Shown here: positions 23,585 through 35,627 of the stretch, piece after piece
How the letters are laid out: every line of letters begins with the position of its first letter
Numbering within the stretch: the stretch's first letter is position 1
NCBI GenBank assembly: GCA_036936605.1
Contig: JAUPFV010000005.1
Span: forward strand, 8,456,589-8,520,588
Direction of reading: 5' to 3'
Source of the DNA: Limnanthes douglasii subsp. nivea
Taxonomy: Eukaryota > Streptophyta > Magnoliopsida > Brassicales > Limnanthaceae
DNA: 64,000 nt
Position numbers and translations under genes: made by a program
The notes under the pieces: generated by a model
What the model saw: only the letters and a program-made list of their open reading frames with translations
Databases searched by the model: none
What the model was told of the DNA's origin: nothing

Positions 23585-24499
23585 TCTACTATGTTTCAAA
23601 CTCTTCAAATAAAATTTTTGGCTCTCGGTGCTTCTCGCACTCTCAAAAACGTTTATAACTTTACTTCTCTCTAAATCCAAACAAAGCTCTCGTTTTTCAC
23701 TTTTGTGTTCAAGCTATGGTACAAGTTGTTTCATACTTCTTCATCGTTATTTATTGAATCAAGAATGAGTGATTTATTAGGTTATACAAAAAGCTGAGAT
23801 ATAGTGGCACCGATCGCACTAACATTTGTAGCATGTACTATCTAACTTGTAGTGGCACCGAACTCTTAAATCTGACATTTGTATCACTATTACTATTATG
23901 ACCAACCTCCAAGTACAGTCAGAGCAAACACATTTTGATCAATGGTTGAGATGTCTCATCAGTTCAGATTTTTCTCAAAATATTGGACCTAGTTTCATCT
24001 AGAAAATAGAAGTTATTCATAAGCTTTGGTGGGTCATTATCTAACCCTTAAGTGTCAGCATGTATTGATGATGCAATTATATTTCCATCAGCTAAATCTA
24101 TGCACCCCGAGTTCCAACGGGTAATGTTCATGCACTTAGGTTGCAGCAGGTCTTTATTATCAAGTTTCGGTGAAACTCTTTCACTTAGGTTCCAACATGC
24201 GGTTCTTCACCTAAGTCTCGGTTGGGCTCCTGCCCCACCACACTTTGGAGTTCCAACAGTTCATGCACTTAAGTCTCAGTAATTTGTGCACTTAAGTTCC
24301 AATAATTTATGCTTCATCTACTTTGAGTATACACCTAACAATTCTCTACTTATATTTACAATAACTCGATTATCTATTACGTGGATGTTCCAACAACTCT
24401 TTGACAAATACATTCAGCCCACCTGATTCCTAGACTTAAGCAAATCACGTGTAGTTCGTGAAATTTGAAACTTGTAGATCCTTGTTTAAAACATATATT

Positions 24500-27400
24500 C
24501 CTCACTTGCAATTTTTGAAACCTTCACTTTCTCTTTCTTCACCACATCTCAGATGAAGTGAAGATTTATATTTACATGTTTAGTTCGTTCATGGAACTTT
24601 GGATTCCTCATAAAGTAAAGATCATTGGTATTATCACAAAACAAAGTCACTTCTTACTCTATATCAGTGATCTCACTCAACAATCTCTTCAACCATATAG
24701 ATTTCTTCATGGCTTCAATAGCATGATATATTTTACTTCTGTAGATGATAATGCAACAATCTTCTGAAGACATGGTTTCTAGAATACCACTCATCCAAGT
24801 AGAGTAAACCAATAAACTGAAATTTACTTCCTAGTATCAAGCAAGCATTCATAACTGGAGTCTACATACCCTTTCAGCATCTCAGCATTCTTGTAATTAT
24901 AATTATAACATAGCAAAATGTTACTTGAAACTTGTAATTATCTCATGAGCCATTAAGGGTTTGCCAGTGATACTTCCCTAGATTAGTCATAAATCTTCTC
25001 AAAATATGAACTAAGTATGCTAGGTAATGTCTCATGCATATGATTATGTACATAATGCTTTTAGGAACGTTAGCATGTTATGTCTCTCACATAAACTTCT
25101 TATCTTTTAATTTGGTTGATGTTTGAGTAACATTAAGTTTGAAATGAGCACCAATAGGAGTTTCAATCTCTCAGGTTTTAGACATACCAAACTTCTTGAG
25201 AGACTTTTATGCGTATTCTTGTTAGATTAAGAATATATATCATCTCAACTTGTTCCTCTTGATTTATATACCAAGTATTTTCTTATCCTCTCTTATATCC
25301 TTCAGTTCAAACTCTAATTTTCATTAGTTTTTCATAGTTTCAATCATTTTCTTATCTTTTTTAGCTATCAGTATGTCATCCACATATAATAGCAACAAGA
25401 TTTATCTTCTCATATGTGTTTCCCCATTACAATAGACACAATTGTCATAATAGCTTCTCACATAATTTATTGACTTCATGAAAGAACAAAGTCTTTTATT
25501 CGACAATCCCAATGACTGTTTCATCCCATGTATAAGTTTTTCAACAAACACGCATCTCTTTCCTTTCTTTCTTCAAAATGTTGAATCATGCGAATAGTAT
25601 CCTCTATTCCTTCATAAGGAAGCTAATAGTAGCATCTTATAAGGGTTTGTTTCACAACCGATGAGAACATTTCATTGAAATCGAAACCCCCCTATTGAGT
25701 AAAGCCCTTAAACACCAACCTACCTTGGTATCTAGATAAATGGACTCCAATAATAACTTTCTTCTCATTGAATATCCATATATATATATATATATCCAAC
25801 AAGCTTCTAAATTTGCAGTTGCTTCACAATAATCCAAATGTAATTCTTCACATGTGCATAGGCGGTACATCTGAACATCTTTAAATGTTTTAGCATTGGT
25901 TTTCTTCTAGTCTACTACTCTAAAGGACAAAGAAACTCCAGTGTAGAAGATAGACTATTGTTGATGACGTATGCAGTTGTCTTGACAGCTTCTCCTAAAA
26001 AATTTCGGCACATACCAACTATCGGAAGCATACACCTTATTTTTTCCAATAAGATTCAGTTTATCCTCTCAGAAAGACCATTCTGTTGAGGAGTTTATTT
26101 CACGGTTTTGTGTCTAGCAGTGAAAAATTTAGAATAATAGTTAGTGAATGAATAATTCATAAATTACAAGCCATGTTCAGTCTTTAACTTCTTCAATATA
26201 TTCTCAGTTTGATTCTCCATCAATTTCTTCTAGTCCTTAAATGCATCAAAAGCTTCATCTTTAATATTCAAAAGTATAAACCATACTTTTCTGGAATAAT
26301 GATCAATCATAGATGTGAAATACATGACACATTTCATTGTAGGATGCATTGTAAGTCCCTAAATATTTGACTGAACATATTGAAGTATATTACAAGTTGT
26401 ATGATAGTTGGGCATGAACTTAACCCTCTTACTTTTATCCAACACATAGTTTTAACAAAATCATAGTTTTGGAATTTATCATCATTGAATAAATCTTGTT
26501 TGTTAAGTTTATTTAGGCATTTTGTTACTCAAATTCCCTAACCCAAGATGTGACGACTTGGTAAAATCACTATCTAATCTCGACATAAATTTAATTATTA
26601 CAAACCATTCAAGGACTAAAACACAATTAGTCATATAAATTTTTTTAAGGTGTAGGCTAGAAGTAACTCGTCAACATAACTATTGCTGATGGACTACATG
26701 GGTGTAACTAAATCTACCGATTACATGTATATGAAAGAACTGTTGAAATCTTTAAGTAAATCTTAGGTCATGGGTTAGATGATAGAAAAGTCTACTGGAA
26801 TATAAGGGTGAAACAAACTATCAAGATTGGTGACTATGAGTCGAATACGATATGGGCTAATCCAAAGTAGGTTGTTCCAAAATATGCAGTTATGAAGCGA
26901 GTTGATCTGAAGTGAGTTATACCAAAGCATGTTAGTCTGAAGCATAAGAGCTTGACCGGAGAAAATTATTCAACTTCTTAGGTCTTCTATATTAATTGGT
27001 CTCATATTCTTGTTTTACTATATTGATTTGATTTCTTATTGATTAGTTATTTTATATTAATTAGGTTTTTTATTTATGAGGTTTTATATATTAATGGATT
27101 AGAAGTTTAAAACAATCGTTGATTAATAGGATTTAATCTGGGGTATCTGATGGAGACTTAGGGTTTTCCTTAAACCTATAAATAGTTAAAATTATGCAAT
27201 GCAAGACTGTGACGAGATAATTTTGTAAGGAACATATTTTCTAAGTAATAGAAATTTTTAATGTATTTTGAGAAAAATGAGGTAAAAGATAAATACAAAA
27301 AAGAAAACTCTGTGAAACACGTCATTGTTGTAACAAAGAATGTTTGAGTCATTTGTGTTTGAGAGTGTTTATGTAACATACTTGTTTAATAAAAGACTGT

Positions 27401-28100
27401 ATGTTGCTCTTGGATGTAAGATTTATTCATAATTTAAACCACATTAGATATGTTTTGTGTGTTTTGTTTTATTTTACATTTTATTTAAATTGTTGGTAAT
27501 CTCTAATATGGAAAATTATTCTTCCAAAATGATCGATAATCGCACATTGGTTTTTGCCTCATACGAAAGGATATGTTTCCAATAGTTTTCATAACAACTA
27601 GCGAGTCTTGTATAATATTCACTATATTATCTCAACCCCTTTCGTTAAACCTTTCCTCATATAGCATGCTAAAAGAAACAATGTTACATTTTACTTTAGG
27701 GACAAACCTCACATTTATTTCACTCTCGCAAGTTTTGTAGATAACTTGGGCTCAAAGTTCCTATTACCTCCACGTGACATTACTTATCATTCTCAAATAT
27801 GACCTTATACCATCAAATAACTTCAATTTTTCAAAAAATTGTCATTGGAAGTCACGTGGAATAAAGCTCATGTGTTCAAAACCCACTTGTAACTGTACAT
27901 ACAAGTTAAAGCCATTAAAACATCAATATACTCATAATTATCTGAGACCATTAAAGCATCTTCAGCTTCAAAAATCTATGATTATCTCATTTCTTTCTCT
28001 CAAAGTAGTTCTTACTAGTATGACATTCCTTCTTACAATACCAACGTCTAGTTGTAGAATGACTTAAAAATATCTTATATTTGGATCGAGAGTTTCCTCT
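24500..28100 (-). pseudogene. Copia B gag-pol remnant
   Basis: Readable minus-strand blocks in order: a degenerate knuckle RRWYCKKECHTSKNYF near 28050, integrase TPQQNGLSERIN near 26060-26110, reverse transcriptase LLLYVDDILIAK near 25364-25405, and RNase H LFCDNTNDLYFMRNPKFHER and TKHVNINLHFI near 24535-24650. This order (integrase before reverse transcriptase) is diagnostic of Ty1-copia. A solo-LTR-like piece at 26649-27600 lies inside. The Asp-Asp of the polymerase motif is intact, but frames are broken everywhere. Confidence 0.8.
26649..27600 (+). repeat. Copia family A 3' end plus LTR fragment nested in copia B
   Basis: GGTGTAGGCTAGAAGTAACT at 26649 matches 15026-15045 immediately upstream of the family A LTR, and similarity then runs through the LTR to about 27600. 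It is in plus orientation, opposite to the host copia B. Confidence 0.7.
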
Positions 28101-28429
28101 TCTTTTGTTTGAATCTTCCATTCTATGAATTTTTCTCACGCTTAGTCTTATATTATACGAGTCACTCTTTAAACATATCTTCCTCTAAATATCATTAGAT
28201 TTCATAGCACTCTTAACTTTGGACATCATAAAAGACTCTTTGACATAGATCATGGTGTCAGCAAAGTGTTCTTACACATTTGGTAAATAACTCAATAAGA
28301 TTATTGTTTGATCATCATATTTTAAGTTGACCCTAACTTCATTCAAATCATCCAAGTGTCTTCGGATCTCTTTGTAACCATCTACTACCCGCTATTATGA
28401 TCGTTAATGGTTCTTAAGAATCACAAACT

Positions 28430-29041
28430 GGACTGAAACCAAACTGGTAAAAACCAAACTGAAAGACAAACCAATTCTTAATGGTCTGGTTTGCGGTTCC
28501 ATTCTAAAACACGATATCGATAAGGATCAAACTGATAAATTTGATAAATCGGTAAAATCGATTTGAAAAAGATTCGATAAAACTAGTAAATCGATCGAAC
28601 CAGTACGAAACCGAAATTATAAAATTGATCAATCAGTAGAACCGATGTGAAATCAAACCAATAAAATCGTGAGAACCTATTGTTTTTTTATACATTATAT
28701 TATTGCCAAAATAATTAGGTAAGGACCAATCAAAAAAGTCAAAGTTTAAATTTAAACTCTAATTTTCATATTATTTATTAAATAAAAAATTTGAAAATTA
28801 AATTTATATTTTATTTTTATTTTTATTTTTATGGACCAAATCGGTCTGAACCAAACCGAAAAGAAGAGGAACCGGACCGGAGCAGACCGAATAAAACTGA
28901 TTCTTGTTGATTTCGATTCATTTCCAAAAAAATAAAACCAAAATCTTATGAGTTCGGTATGGTGTGAACCGAACGGATAAGCTTAAAAGTATGATCCAGT
29001 TCCGTGAAAACTCAGATCGAACCGAACGGATAGCAACCCTA
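28430..29041. repeat. AACCGAAC/GGTTCGGT-rich insert in copia B gag
   Basis: Dense ACCGAACC, AACCGGACCGG and AACTGATAAAT words make a quasi-periodic region bounded on the right by ATAGCAACCCTACC. The composition differs sharply from both flanks. No coding sense; element class unknown. Confidence 0.5.
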
Positions 29042-30845
29042 CCAATTATATACTTTTTCTTGAGATATAATCTGTTTTCTAGAGATTTTCTCATGTAAAT
29101 GGATTCTATACTATTTTGTATCCTTAAATCCGTAGGCTCTTTAGACACATTTTGACGTATCACATCGCTGAAACTCAAGATCAAATCACTATGTTTCTTG
29201 GACAGCATTTCAGTATCAACTTTATCTTCAACTCTCTCTTCAATGGCAGTAGAAACTCTCTTATGTACTATTACAACTATGATTTAATTCTATGTAAATT
29301 AAAATCATTATTTCTAGTGAATTTATCCAAATCTAACTTCGAGAAACTCGTCGCTATGATTGTATTTGATTTTCAGTTCACATCTGAATCTCTACACTCA
29401 AGATCTAAAATTATCTTCGTCACTATGCCTTGTGTTTATCACTAACAACAAATATTATTACAAATTCTCGACGTTCACCCCGTCATTTTTTAGAGGAAAG
29501 AGAAAACTAGACTCATTGTAAATCATAATATTAAAGTATTTGGCAGTAGGCCGAAGCTTAGGCTAAGTTAGTGCAGCTTTCAATAGTAAGCCAAGACTTA
29601 ACACAGTGGTGATTAACTCCGTGAAATTATTGCTGGAATAAAGTAGAGCTTTAGCTATTCATTTTCAAATAAAAAAATTAAGAAGAAAAAACATAAAATA
29701 AAATTAATCACACATCACAATATTTAACGTGGTTCAGATTGTGAAGATATCATGCATTCACAACCAACGGACTACCAATTATATATGGAAGAAAGATTAG
29801 AAAAAACTTTTCAAACACAAATAACACAAGTTTTCAACCATACTCTGTTTCAAAGCTCTACAAGCTTACAGTGGGACCTTACATCTCTCGGTGTTTCTCT
29901 CAGTGTGTATCCTTCACAAAAAAATCTAACTTTATTTCTCTCTCTAAAATCTAATAAAGCTATCGTATTTCACCATTTCGTTCCAACTATGCTACAAGTT
30001 TCTTCATACTTCTTCATCTAGAATCAAGAATGGATTATATAATACTTAACATTCACAATAACAACTGATAGTTTGTTCTCACAAATAATTGAGAGGTAGT
30101 GGCACCAATTGTTTTGATATCTTTATTGACATGTACTATCTGATAGTTAGTGGATCCAATCTCTAATATTTGAAATCTACATCACTAGTACGATACTGAC
30201 CGGCCTCTAGACATACTCATATCAAATGTATCTTGTTTAACGGTATAAGATGTCCTATTGATTCATATTGTTCTCATAAATATCGAACCTAGTTTCATCT
30301 AGAAACATAGAAGTATATGCATAAGGTTTGGCAGGTAATGATCATGCCCTTAAGTTCCAGTATGTAGCGTTCTTGTACTTAGGTTTCATCAACTAAGTCC
30401 ATACATCCAAAGTTTCAGAAGGCAATGTTCCAACAATTTTTTTATTCTCAAGTCTTATACAGTTGAACTTTTGCTTCACATTATTTAGAGTTTTTATAAT
30501 TTATTAAGTAAATGTGATTAATTTATGCATTCAAATTATAATAGTTCTAGTTTCGGTACCTTTAAACGTATATCTAAAAAAAATCACTAATTTCACTTAT
30601 TTTTCTTTATAAATCAAAAATAAAATTTCTAAAATATGATCATATTTATTTTGATTAATTATGAGTATATAAAACTAAGTTGAATCTTGTTTTATTATTC
30701 ATTTGAAAAATATAATGGACCTTGTTGGTCATCTAACTTACTAACATACATAAATTACAACTGGTGAACTTACTACGTTAAATAAACTGATAGTAATATA
30801 CAACTATTATTTTCATAATTTTTGTTAAATATTTTAATATCTTCT

Positions 30846-31665
30846 AAAAAATATTTTTTTATTAAAAAAATATATTTTTACCTTTATATAAAGGGAGAGT
30901 TACCCATCAAGATCCATTTTACAAACTTATTAATGATTAAGACGTAACAAAATTAACAAAGTATGTACCTGGAATAACCTTCAATAAAATTATCAAACAC
31001 GTGTATATATTATTTATTGTTTTTAATTGAAATTTTTGAAGGTTTATATCTTTTAAATCATAACTCCGAAAAAAATCTGAATACACCATTGACTTTATTT
31101 TTTTAAGATGAACAAAACTAGATTCATTCATGATATATGATATGTTTTTAAATATTTATAAAACAAGTATTTTACATTGATTTATCATTATATGGTTTCG
31201 CATCTATCATAATTGGTATGGTTATCATAATTGACATGGTTTTCATATAATATAATTGGCCTAGTTTAGCATTTATCATAATTTGTCTGGTTTAACATCT
31301 ATCGTAATTGGTATGGTTTCGCATCTATCATAATTGCTCTGATTTAGTATCTATCATAATTGGCATGGTTTAACATTTATCATAATTGGCCTGATTTCGC
31401 ATATATCATAATTTCCCTAGTTTAGAACTTATCATAATTGACTAGGTTTAGTAGTTATCATACTTAACCTCGTTTAGCATCTATCATAATTGGTCTCGCT
31501 TCGCATCTATCATAGTTGGCACAGTTTAGCCTCCATAATAATTTACCTAGTTTAGCATCTATCATAGTTGGTCTGGTTTAGCATCTATCATAGTTGTCCT
31601 CGTTTAGCATCTATCATATTAGGTTTTAGATGGTAAATAGTTGAGTTAAATGTGTCTTTCTCAGA
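30846..31665. mobile_element. Probable non-autonomous MULE with internal minisatellite (NA1)
   Basis: The left part (about 31010-31135) shares CATAACTCCGAAAAAAATCT, a TTTTTTTAAGATGAACAAAA word and AGATTCATTCATGAT with the element at 32880-34175. The reverse complement of the right end (about 31640-31665) reads GAGAAAGACACATTTAACTC then AACTATTTACC, resembling the MULE 2 terminus (GAGAAAAGTACC, then CAACTATCTTATTATCC). The interior is the 26-bp array. No coding capacity; ends uncertain. Confidence 0.5.
31195..31625 (+). repeat. 26-bp minisatellite
   Basis: About 16 degenerate units of TTTAGCATCTATCATAATTGG plus a variable GTCTGG, GCCTG or TATGG end. Confidence 0.93.
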
Positions 31666-31902
31666 CAATATGAAAATCTGGGTCGTAAGAGGATACTGTT
31701 TTTCCTTTTAGGTCTTAAACCGTATAAAGCCTCGTATTAATATAGATTTCCAACCTAATTTACATAACTACTTGTCTTTTTTTCATAACACTCAGCTATT
31801 TCTGAATCTTTTAATAATGTACAGTTTTTTTACTCTTGGCCTTCAAACTTTCATCTCTTTAAAGTAACGAAAGTTCTTTCCTCGGATTAATTCAGAAAAT
31901 AA

Positions 31903-32275
31903 TCTTTCGACTATCATGTTTTCTTTCATTTAATCTCTTGACTTCAAAATCATCAATGAGAGTTATTGGATTTGGTCAAACCTATAAATTTAGTCTTTGA
32001 TTTACTATATCTATAAATTTAAACCCTTGACTTCGCAAAATTTATAAATTTAATTCCTGAATCCAAGAAAAAAACTTATCACAAATGACTAAATTTATAG
32101 ATTTTGTCAAGTCAATTGACTAAATTTATAAATTTTGTAAGTCAATTGACTAAATTTATAAATTTTGTAAGTCAATTGACTAAATTTATAGATTTTTTCA
32201 AGTCCAAAGACTTTCATCAGTGATTTTGAAGTCGAAAGACTAAATGAAAGAAAATAGGATAGTCGAAATACTACT
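31903..32275. mobile_element. Fold-back (MITE-like) element
   Basis: The left arm (31903-31968: TTTCGACTATC, TTTTCTTTCATTTA, GACTTCAAAATCA) is inverted at 32206-32275. Between the arms, a roughly 30-bp unit GACTAAATTTATAAATTTTG plus TAAGTCAATT repeats four times (about 32086-32200), with inverted versions at 31980-32060. The whole can fold into one long hairpin. Target duplications are not resolved. Confidence 0.7.
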
Positions 32276-32879
32276 TCCTAATTTAAACCTCTTTTCTCTA
32301 CTAGTGTAAGGTTTCTCTTTTTTATTTTATATTTTTGCAAGGTTTTCTAAGTCTATTCAACTCGTGAATTCTAATTGGTAACTCTTGTATCTTTCTCTTT
32401 TACTTGTCTTCTCTTCCTCTCTTATGTTCTTAATTTGGTTTTCGATTTTCGTCTCAACAAGAAATTTAAGTTTTTATGTTAGAATTTTTATGTGCTTTTA
32501 CTTGGGTATAAGTATACCCTTCATTTTGGTAGGTTGCTAAATTGATATTTTGGTCGTGGTGACTTAAAGTTTACTAGCAAAGAAATTGGGTCGAATTTTG
32601 AAATATACGCATTGACAACCCTAAAAGAAAAAAAATATTAGGGCTTAAGTGGAAAAGGAAGATAGCAGTGGAAATTCTCTTACTAACAATAGTCTCTTTA
32701 ATCCGTTGAAAACATTTGCATCTTTCTTCTATGTTTAAATTGATTCTTAGTAGATTTTTTATTAGGTAAGTTTGAGTGGACTGTGATTTTTTTTAATCAA
32801 CATATACGGGTTTGAGGACTTGTTTTGGAGAAGTGGCATGAGTTTGAGATAGCCTTCGGAATCACATGTTTTTTTATAA
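32276..32879. other. Intergenic DNA, no gene
   Basis: AT-rich with pyrimidine tracts; nothing further seen. Confidence 0.4.
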
Positions 32880-34175
32880 AGAGAAAAGTATCCATAAATA
32901 CCTATTTAACTATCTCATTACCACTTAATATTTAAAATTTTCATACTATATGAACAAGTAAAGTTTTTTTAACTATTTTTTTTGTATTTTTTACTTTTTA
33001 TTTTTATTTTAAAAAGTTTGTATCTTTCAAACTGTAGTTCCGAAAAAAAATCTAAAAGTACCATCGGTTTTCTTTTTTTAAGATGAACAAAAGTAGATCC
33101 ATTAATGATTTTTTTGTTCAAAGAGATCTCATGATTTATTTTTCAAAGAACTCGCATGTTTAATTTTTTAAAGAACTCACATAGTTGATTTTTTAAACAA
33201 AAATAGCATTGTCAATTTTTCAAAGAGCTCTCATGGTTGATTTTGCAAACAAAATAGCATTATTAATTTTTCAAAGAACTCGCACGGTTGAGTTTTCAAA
33301 CAAAATAACATTGTTTAATTTTTCAAAGAACTCGCATAGTTGATTTTTCAAACAAAATAGCATTGTTGATTTTTCAAAGAACTCGCATGTTTAATTTTTC
33401 AAAGAACTCGCACGATTGATTTTTCAAAGAACTCACATGGTTGATTTTTCAAACAATATAGCATTGTTAATTTTTCAAAGAACTTTCATGATTATTTGTT
33501 AAAAAGAACTCTCATGATTGATTTTTTAAGAACTCATGTTTAATTTTTCAAAGAACTCGTATTGTTTATTTGTTCAAAGAACTCTCATAGTTGATTTTTC
33601 AAACAATATAGCATTGCTAATTTTTCAAAGAACTCTCATGATTGATTTTTCAAAGAACTCACATGTTTATTTTTCAAAAAACTCGTATTGTTGATTTTGC
33701 AAAGAAAATAACATTGTTAATCTTTTAAAGAACTCGCGTGTTTAATTTTTCAAACAAAATATCATTGTTAATTTTTCAATGAACTGGCACGTTTAATATT
33801 TCAAAAAAGTCTCATGATTGATTTTTCAAAGAACTCGCATATCTAATTTTCAAAGAACTCGCATGATTGATTTTTCAAACAAAATAACATCATTAATTTT
33901 TCAAAGAACTCGCATGATTGATCAAAAAACTCACACAATTAATTATCAGAGAACTCGCATGTTACTAGAGACATTTTAAAAAAAAATCAAAACAATATCG
34001 TCAATGGATCTATTTTGTTCATCTTAAAAAAACAAATCGATGATATTTTTTGATATTTTTTTCCGAATTCCGATCTGAAAAATATAGACCCTTTTAAAAA
34101 ATAAAAAATAAAAAGAAATTTTTGTTCAAAAATTAGAAGGGGTGATGAACCATGAATACTTAAATTATTTTATTA
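32880..34175. mobile_element. Non-autonomous MULE with long inverted repeats and internal minisatellite (NA2)
   Basis: The left terminus GAGAAAAGTATCC, followed by TTTAACTATCTCATTACC, closely matches the MULE 2 left terminus at 37673 (GAGAAAAGTACC, CAACTATCTTATTATCC). Subterminal arms of about 130 bp (33000-33110 and 33985-34110) are inverted copies sharing TTTTTTTAAGATGAACAAAA and AGATCCATT. The interior is the array at 33095-33965. No gene. The right end is approximate. Confidence 0.65.
33095..33965 (+). repeat. Minisatellite TTTTTCAAAGAACTCGCATG
   Basis: About 35-40 degenerate units of 20-26 bp. Two main variants alternate: TTTTTCAAAGAACTCGCATG and TTTTTCAAACAAAATAGCAT, each followed by TTGAT or TTAAT. 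Confidence 0.95.
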
Positions 34176-35627
34176 AAGAATTAAGTATTGATTGAGAGTT
34201 AATATTAATGAAATGAATATTAAACAATTATTTGTGATATTAAAGTATAACAATATATTTTGCAAATAAATCTGTTTTGGACTTCATTGTCCATTTAATT
34301 CAAAAGCAATCCAAATTTTAAATTCGATTTTTTGGAGTCAGATTTGTTTTTATGTTCAATAAATTTGCAACCTTAAAATGAGATTAAAATATATTTTTTT
34401 TGAAATGAGGGTTTAGTTAAGTGAATAATTACAAAATATAAATTTAAAATCAAATAAAAAGAAATGCTAAATTTATATGTTGAATTTTTTTTAATAAGTT
34501 TAACAGAAAAATATAACACTCTTAATAGGTATAATACTGTTTCCCATATAACTATTTAAGTAAATTTAAATTAGAGAGAGGAAAAGGGAATAATTTTGAA
34601 CCAAAAATAACACTCAATTCATCATTGTAAATAGCTGGAAGACAATAACTTAAGTTAACCCGCTGGTAGCTTAGTCGATTAAAATCTACATTTATCATTT
34701 CGATAATCAAGCTCTGTTTAACAATCTGAAGAAAATACATCCGCTTCATAACTATACAAGCAAAAGTGACACACATTATAGACACAGACATGAAGGCCTC
34801 TTGTCTTTGTGTAATTTCTTATGACCTTAACTTCTTTTTTTATATTCTTTGTAACCAGAAACTAGGTTCAGTTCTTGCAGTAAGACAACACATATCCAAA
34901 TGTTTACCTGGTTCACTTCCATGCCGACCATTATCGGCATGTTTCTAGCTATTTTCCACCATCTGAAGCTACTGTTGTGTCTCCCTGAACAGAACAGAAA
35001 ATAAACTAGTTCTCTTACCATCTAGCATGCCAAACTCAAGAATCAAAGTTACAGCTTAGGGTACAAGTTCTTGGAATACTATATTATCCATCACCTTTAC
35101 GGCGGATACGAAAAATAGAGCTAAATCACAATTTCGACTATAATAGTTTCGTTTGCGGCCATTTAAATGGTTTAGGCCAAAGTTGTGACGTTCACTTACA
35201 AAATTCACTGTTTATGAAAGAAATCGCAATGTATCTACTGAAACTTGTTATGTCATAGAGGGCTCATTTTCAAATGAACAACATATATCCATCTAAACAT
35301 GCCAACTAATATAGAACTTGTTATTTACAGTGTTTTGTAGAATTCATGTGATCCAAACACAAGATTCGTGTTAAAAGCTGAAAACACGTGCATCGCAAGA
35401 TTGGCTAAAAATGACAGAACTGGTTCTTTTTATTTGGCACCACAACAATATGATACATCTAGTTTCACATGTTTATACTATAATGGATTTCACAAATTTC
35501 CAAGAAGTTATGAAACTAAACAAAGAGCTTTAAGATTTCAAACAATTAATATTTGAGTATAGAGACAAAGAAGTTAACCTTCTCGAATCCTGATCTGATC
35601 TGATTTCCTCCAGTTACTTCTCCGAGA
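34176..35627. other. Intergenic DNA and PPR 3' flank
   Basis: AT-rich to about 34560. From about 34600 composition is more even and could include the 3' untranslated region of the PPR gene. No protein frame is convincing, and the small frames at 34552-35021 lack any family signal. Confidence 0.4.

Larger units (their letters stand above)
23585..30480 (-). mobile_element. Decayed copia retrotransposon B with nested insertions
   Basis: A minus-strand copia element with LTR-like repeats at about 23585-24440 (3') and about 29690-30480 (5'). These share TAGTGGCACCGA-type words, ACCTAGTTTCATCTAGAAA and GTATGT-CTTAAGT segments. In minus-strand order the interior holds gag with a zinc knuckle (near 28050), integrase (about 26060), reverse transcriptase (YVDD near 25380) and RNase H (about 24540-24650). 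It is interrupted by a copia A LTR fragment (26649-27600) and a GGTTCGG-rich insert (28430-29041). Many stops and frameshifts; LTR ends are approximate. Confidence 0.75.

Noticed and set aside
33095..33965. Regular short repeats resembling a CRISPR array
   Set aside because: Units are degenerate and directly adjacent with no unique spacers, and the DNA is plant nuclear; it is a minisatellite inside a MULE-like element.
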